A stretch of DNA of 64,000 bases, taken from assembly GCA_019802505.1 (NCBI GenBank), contig JAFMOC010000198.1:452001-516000 (forward strand), written 5' to 3'. Within the stretch, counting starts at the first letter, position 1, and the number at the start of each line of letters is the position of its first letter. Made by a program: the position numbers and the translations under genes. The notes under the pieces are model-generated. The model worked only from the letters and a program-made list of their open reading frames with translations, did no database searches and was not told the origin of the DNA. The stretch comes from Corydoras sp. C115 (Eukaryota > Chordata > Actinopteri > Siluriformes > Callichthyidae). This document shows, one piece after another, positions 59,901 to 64,000 of the stretch.

Positions 59901-60122
59901 TGGATGCGGGTTCTGATGCTGCCCATGTCCAAGCTCTTCTTCCTCAGTCCAGAGGAGGGCGCTCAGACCACGCTGCACTGCGCCCTGCAGGAGGGTCTGG
60001 AGCCCCTGAGCGGACGCTACTTCTCCTCGTGCGCCCTGCAGGAGGCGAGCGCGGCGGCGCGGGACGACGCCCTGGCGAAAAAGCTGTGGGAGGTCAGCGA
60101 GAGGCTGAGCGGTCTGTCCTGA
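56962..60122 (+). CDS. dhrs13: DHRS13-type short-chain dehydrogenase/reductase
   Basis: NAD(P)-dependent SDR of the retinol-dehydrogenase-like group, membrane-anchored. Exons: 56962-57088, 58404-58522, 59245-59368, 59448-59774 and 59863-60122 (TGA). All are GT-AG, giving 319 codons (318 aa; human DHRS13 377). An N-terminal hydrophobic anchor (ALLAVIGGTVLFYLLVYYNV) precedes the Rossmann fold. The cofactor loop is TGANTGIG (residues 42-49), then NNAG (121-124) and the catalytic set Asn142, Ser169, Tyr202 and Lys206 in AYCHSK. C-terminal matches to human DHRS13 include GVTCYSLHPG, GAQTTLHCALQEG, PLSGRYFSSC and AARDDALAKKLWE. The long hydrophilic tail of the human protein is missing. Synteny with the 17q11.2 genes supports DHRS13 over RDH11/12. 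The substrate is unknown; a retinoid role is inferred from the family. Intron 1 contains a large TATAG-based minisatellite. Confidence 0.92.
57178..58028 (+). repeat. Minisatellite of TATAG-based units, dhrs13 intron 1
   Basis: About 850 bases built from ATAGT/AAAT/AGGA combinations (TATAGTATAGTAAATATAGT and TATAGGAATAG). Long Tyr/Leu/Ile open frames on the minus strand result from it. Confidence 0.97.
58590..58965 (+). repeat. Dispersed repeat (family C), copy 2
   Basis: Colinear with 22435-22795 (see shared blocks there). It lies in dhrs13 intron 2. Confidence 0.7.
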
Positions 60123-60154
60123 AAGACGTTCGGTTAACAGTTCTTTTTTTTTTA

Positions 60155-60160
60155 AATAAA
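60155..60160 (+). promoter_or_regulatory. dhrs13 poly(A) signal
   Basis: AATAAA 33 bases after the stop, preceded by T-rich sequence. A GGT-rich minisatellite starts immediately after it. Confidence 0.6.
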
Positions 60161-60162
60161 CG

Positions 60163-60250
60163 GTGGTGGTGGTGGTGGTGCTGATGGTGGTGGTGGTGCT
60201 GATGGTGGTGGTGGTGCTGATGGTGGTGGTGGTGCTGATGGTGGTGGTGT
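60163..60250 (+). repeat. Minisatellite, 18-base GGT-rich unit
   Basis: Four to five units of GGTGGTGGTGGTGCTGAT just after the dhrs13 poly(A) signal. Confidence 0.95.
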
Positions 60251-60379
60251 TGCCTCACACTTGGGTGGTGGATGTTGGTCAGCTATGTGTCTACGTCACC
60301 GAAAAAATAAACGTATAAATCTTTATGTGAGATATACACATAACACACACACACACACTGTCCTCTGATGAGCAGGCCG

Positions 60380-60725
60380 TCCACGCAGCAGGCAGCATTA
60401 AGGTGGTGGATCATGTTCAGTATTGCAGTGAGGGAAAAATTCCCCTCCACCCACCATCGTGTCGGCAGCATCCTGTATCCCTGATGGAGGATCAGAGGAC
60501 GGAGAACGCGACCCCATGACCCGCTGTCTCTGAATCGACATCCACAAGGTGGCGCAGTAAGGTGGAGGTGTGTAATATCAATAGAGTGCACAGTGAGTGG
60601 ACACAGGGTTTAAACAGCAGCAACACCACCATGTGAGCGTCACGGCAGGACAGAGGATCATCCACCACCCTGATGTCATCTACTGTGTGGGGGTGTGGGG
60701 GCGTGGTCCTGATCATCAGAGAACC
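60380..60725. repeat. Palindromic element (family B)
   Basis: AAGGTGGTGGATCATGTTCA, CATCCACAAGGTGGCGCAGT, CACCACCATGTGAGCGTCAC and ATCATCCACCACCCTGATG. Confidence 0.6.
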
Positions 60726-60771
60726 AATCAAAAACCAAAAGAAGAAAATGGCAAAAAAAAACAATAATAGG

Positions 60772-61073
60772 AGGCGCGGTGGCTTAGTGGTTGGCATGTT
60801 CTCCTCTCAGCGCTAGGGATTCCCGGTTTGAATCCCAATCTGGGTGGAGTTTCCATGTTCTCCCCGTGTCCGCGTGGGTTTTCCTCCGGGTTCTCCGGTT
60901 TCCTCCCACAGTCCAAAAAACATGGATCTCCAAATTGCCCAATATAGAGTGTGTCTGTGTGTGAGTGATAGATCCCCCTGTCCTGGGTGTATCTGCCCAG
61001 CGCACGAAACGTCCCCCCCCCCCCCCGTGTGACCCTAATAGAGGGTGAAGCGGAAGATAATGGATGGATGGAA
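60772..61073 (+). mobile_element. SINE family 1
   Basis: Forward, near full; tail GGAAGATAATGGATGGATGG. Confidence 0.9.
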
Positions 61074-61079
61074 AACCAA

Positions 61080-61550
61080 TAAAATCTTAAAGTTTTGTGA
61101 GTTTGTCCTTTTTTTTTAAAATAATTTTTATTATTTTTTATTTTTATTATTATTTATTTTATTTGATTGTTTTTGTGTTTTTTTTGGGGGGGCGGGGTGA
61201 CTGTCTTATAGACAGTTATAGTGACTGTCTTTCCCATTGGCTGATATTTGATTGCTTTATTATTCCGCAGACTCACCGCTTTTTTTTAAAGTTGCAGTCT
61301 AACTGTCGCCACTGGGTGGCAGTATTGCGCCACAGAACCCCCCCTCTCTTTTGGCAGGGCTGCAGGGCTGCAGGCGGCAGGGCAGCATAACTCTGACTAA
61401 AGAGGGTTCTGTCAGGACGCCAGCTGTTAGAACCTGCTGCTCTCCAGCCTTTATGGAACGGGAAGAACCTGCGGTTCCGATCTCACGATCTGCGGCGCGC
61501 GTTACTAATGAGACAGGGACGTCCGGGTTCCAGCTGCCGATCACGAGCTG
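61080..61550. other. Spacer 3' of dhrs13
   Basis: T-rich to 61170, then mixed sequence; no gene seen. Confidence 0.5.
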
Positions 61551-61554
61551 TTCT

Positions 61555-61918
61555 CACCGGAGAACCCGAGAGAAACCGGGAGAACACGGGAGAACCCGAG
61601 AGAAACCGGGAGAACACGAGAGAAACCGGGAGAACCCGAGAGAAACCGAGAGAAACCGGGAGAACCAGAGAGAAACCGGGAGAACCCGAGAGAAACCGAG
61701 AAGAACCCGAGAGAAAACGAGAAGAACCGTGAGAACCCGAGAGAAACCAGGAGAACTCGGGAGAACCCAAGAGAACCCGAGAGAAACCTGGAGAACCAGG
61801 GAGAAACAGGAAGAACCCGGGAGAAACTGGGAGAACCCGAGAGGAACCAGGAGAAACTGGGAGAACCCGAGAGAAACCGGGAGAACCTGAGAGAAACAGG
61901 GAGAACCCGAGAGAACAG
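61555..61918 (+). repeat. Minisatellite of GAGAACCCGAGAGAAACCGG units
   Basis: About 20 variable units of 16-20 bases. The unit resembles the reversed SINE family 1 segment GAGGAAACCGGAGAACCCG. Confidence 0.95.
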
Positions 61919-62450
61919 GGTTTGAATAACAATCTGGGTGGAGTTGGCATGTTCTCCCTGTGTCCACGTGGGTTTCCTCCGGGTTCTCCGGTTTCCTCCC
62001 ACAGTCCAAAAACATGGCTTCAAAGTCAATTGAATTCTCCAAATTGCCCCATATAGAGTGTGTGTGTGTGTGTGTGAGTGTGTGTCCAGTGGTAGAATGG
62101 TACCACTGGAGTGGTAGTTAGCATGTTCTCCTCATAGCACTGGGGATCTAGGTTTGAATCCCGATCTAGGTGGAGTTTGCATGTTCTCTCCATGTCCATG
62201 TGGGTTTCCTCCGGGTTCTCCGGTTTCCTCCCACAGTCCAAAACCATTGATGAAGATAAAATTAATGCTCCAAATTGCCCCATATAGAGTGTGTGTGTGT
62301 GAGTGAGTGTGTGCCCAGCGATGAATTGCCCCCTGTCCTGGGTGTATCTGCCCAGCGCCCAAAACCTTCTCCCCTGGATGGGCATGGAACCCCCCCCCCC
62401 TCCACACCCGCGCCCTCAATATAATCTAAAGCAGATAATGAGAGGATATA
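61918..62450 (+). mobile_element. Two SINE family 1 copies in tandem
   Basis: Partial forward copy 61918-62095 and a second, longer forward copy 62105-62440. Confidence 0.85.
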
Positions 62451-62694
62451 ATGGCGGTGAAAACAAACACACACTCAGCTGTTTATCGGGCCCCGGGTTC
62501 CGCGCTCTGCACTCAGCGGCGGTGCGGATCAATCCGCCGCCTCCCACGCAGTGATTGTTAATTGATGCACTAATCCAGTGGTTAAGTACCCAGCAGCTCG
62601 GGAGCGCGTCCAAGGCAAACACCTGGCGCCGCTCATCGACGTGTCGCCGCTCGAGCACCGATCGAACGGAGCGCTCACGGAACACGACGGACAC

Positions 62695-63252
62695 GATGGA
62701 GGTGGTGCGGCGGTGGTGATGCGATGAAGGTGGTACGGTGGTGGCGCAATGTGGTGGTGATGGTGGTGTGATGAAAGTGTACGATGATGGTGTGCAATGG
62801 TGGTGGTGGTGGTGCGATGGAGGTGGTGGTGGTGCGATGGTGATGGTGGTGGTGCGATGGTGATGGTGGTGGTGCGATGGAGGTGGTGTGGTGGTGGTGC
62901 GATGGTGATGGTGGTGGTGCGATGGAGGTGGTGTGGTGGTGGTGCGATGGTGATGGTGGTGGTGCGATGGAGGTGGTGGTGGTGCGATGGAGGTGGTGGT
63001 GGTGGTGGTGCGATGGAGGGGGTGGTGGTGCGATGGTGATGGTGATGGTGCGATGGAGGTGGTGTGGTGGTGGTGCGATGGAGGTGGTGTGGTGGTGGTG
63101 CGATGGTGATGGTGATGGTGCGATGGAGGTGGTGTGGTGGTGGTGCGATGGTGATGGTGATGGTGCGATGGAGGTGGTGTGGTGGTGGTGCGATGGTGTG
63201 CAATGGTGGTGATGTGATGATGGTGGTGTGATGGTAGTGTGGTGGTGGTGTA
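62695..63252 (+). repeat. Minisatellite of GGTGGTGGTGCGATGG units
   Basis: About 550 bases, with higher-order units of about 39-54 bases made of GATGGAGGTGGTGTGG and GATGGTGATGGTGG blocks. Confidence 0.97.
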
Positions 63253-63254
63253 AG

Positions 63255-63525
63255 CCATGCAGACACGGGGAGAACATGCAAACTCTACCCAGATTGGGAT
63301 TCGAACCTGGAACCCCCAGCATTAAGAGGAGAACATGCCAACCGCTAAGCCACCATGCTGCCATTAATAATAATCCTTATCCCATTATGTACCACTGGGT
63401 CATGGGGGGGGGGGGGTGGGCGCTGGGCAGATACACCCAGGACAGGACACCCATCTATCATAGACACACACCCACACTATATAGGGGCAATTTAGAGCAA
63501 CTAATTCACCTTGACCGCCGGAAAA
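63255..63525 (-). mobile_element. SINE family 1 fragments
   Basis: Reversed head half 63255-63365 and reversed tail half 63400-63515. Confidence 0.7.
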
Positions 63526-63689
63526 CCCCCCACAGGCTCGTTAAGAGTCTCGAGAACCATCCACATCGCCGTGGTGACCGTCTCCGAACCTACTGATGAT
63601 GTCATTCTGCATGCAGTCTCATTTACTCACCGGGGGGGGGGGGGGGGCTGGTTGAAATGCAGGGATAGGAACTAAAGCTGCGGGGCTGC

Positions 63690-63960
63690 AGGGGAGTGGC
63701 GTCTGCCTCTCATTCAGGTTCCACTTCCGATCTGGGCGGAGTTTCTCTGGGTTCCGTTCACAGTCCAAAAAAAAAAAAAAAACTAAAGAAAAATGTGGAT
63801 TCAAGGTGAATTAGTTGCTCTAAATTGCCCCTATATAGTGTGGGTGTGTGTCTACGATAGATTGGCATCCTGTCCTGGGTGTATCTGCCCAGCGCCCGAT
63901 ATGTTCTCCCTGGATGGGCATTGGAACCCCGCCCCCCCCCATGACCCAATGGTAGATAAC
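63690..63960 (+). mobile_element. SINE family 1, diverged
   Basis: Forward; TCCGATCTGGGCGGAGTTT, AAATTGCCCCTATATAGTG, CCTGTCCTGGGTGTATCTGC. Confidence 0.75.
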
Positions 63961-63975
63961 GGGATTATTATTTAT

Positions 63976-64000
63976 GGCGGCATGGTGGCTTAGCGGTTAG
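63976..64000 (+). mobile_element. SINE family 1 head, cut by window edge
   Basis: GGCGGCATGGTGGCTTAGCG is the start of another forward copy. Confidence 0.75.

Noticed and set aside
61483..62042. Minus-strand frames with GFSRVLPVSLGFS repeats
   Set aside because: Translation of the SINE-derived minisatellite.
62416..63364. Minus-strand open frames of His/Thr/Pro repeats
   Set aside because: Translation of the GGTGGT minisatellite.

Overview
The window looks like nuclear DNA of a ray-finned (teleost) fish. It holds intron-containing vertebrate genes with GT-AG junctions, fish-typical tRNA-headed SINEs, long (CA)n and (TA)n microsatellites and AT-rich spacers. The species cannot be fixed from sequence alone; an otophysan such as a catfish is only a guess.

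Seven protein-coding loci were reconstructed exon by exon, and the reading frame closes across every junction. In order they are: the 3' end of sarm1 (+, 631-1308); slc46a1, the proton-coupled folate transporter (-, 4137-6917); foxn1, the thymic forkhead factor (+, 19173-29259); unc119 (-, 33527-42639); a beta-B1-like crystallin (-, 45817-48412); cryba1 (+, 53148-55378); and dhrs13 (+, 56962-60122). Human orthologues of six of these lie in 17q11.2, so this is a compact version of a conserved vertebrate block. The seventh, the basic beta crystallin, sits head-to-head with cryba1. This mirrors the human CRYBB1-CRYBA4 pair on 22q12.

The genes do not form one pathway. sarm1 is an axon-death NADase, slc46a1 imports folate, foxn1 builds thymic epithelium, unc119 moves acylated cargo in cilia and photoreceptors, the crystallins pack the lens, and dhrs13 is an SDR oxidoreductase. 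The only likely functional pair is the two crystallins, and cryba1 has a recognisable promoter (TATA plus a MARE-like site).

The rest, well over half of the window, is repeats. A roughly 340-bp tRNA-headed SINE is present in more than 40 full or partial copies in both orientations, several with perfect target-site duplications. There are also a second SINE family, at least three dispersed DNA-element families (one with terminal hairpins, one palindromic), a TA-flanked MITE nested in another repeat, seven minisatellites, a short satellite-like array, and many microsatellites. I found no clearly new molecular system. The best leads are the head-to-head crystallin pair, a 70-bp perfect palindrome, a pre-miRNA-like hairpin, nested and young mobile elements, and an unassigned coding-like tract near 49.8-50.8 kb.
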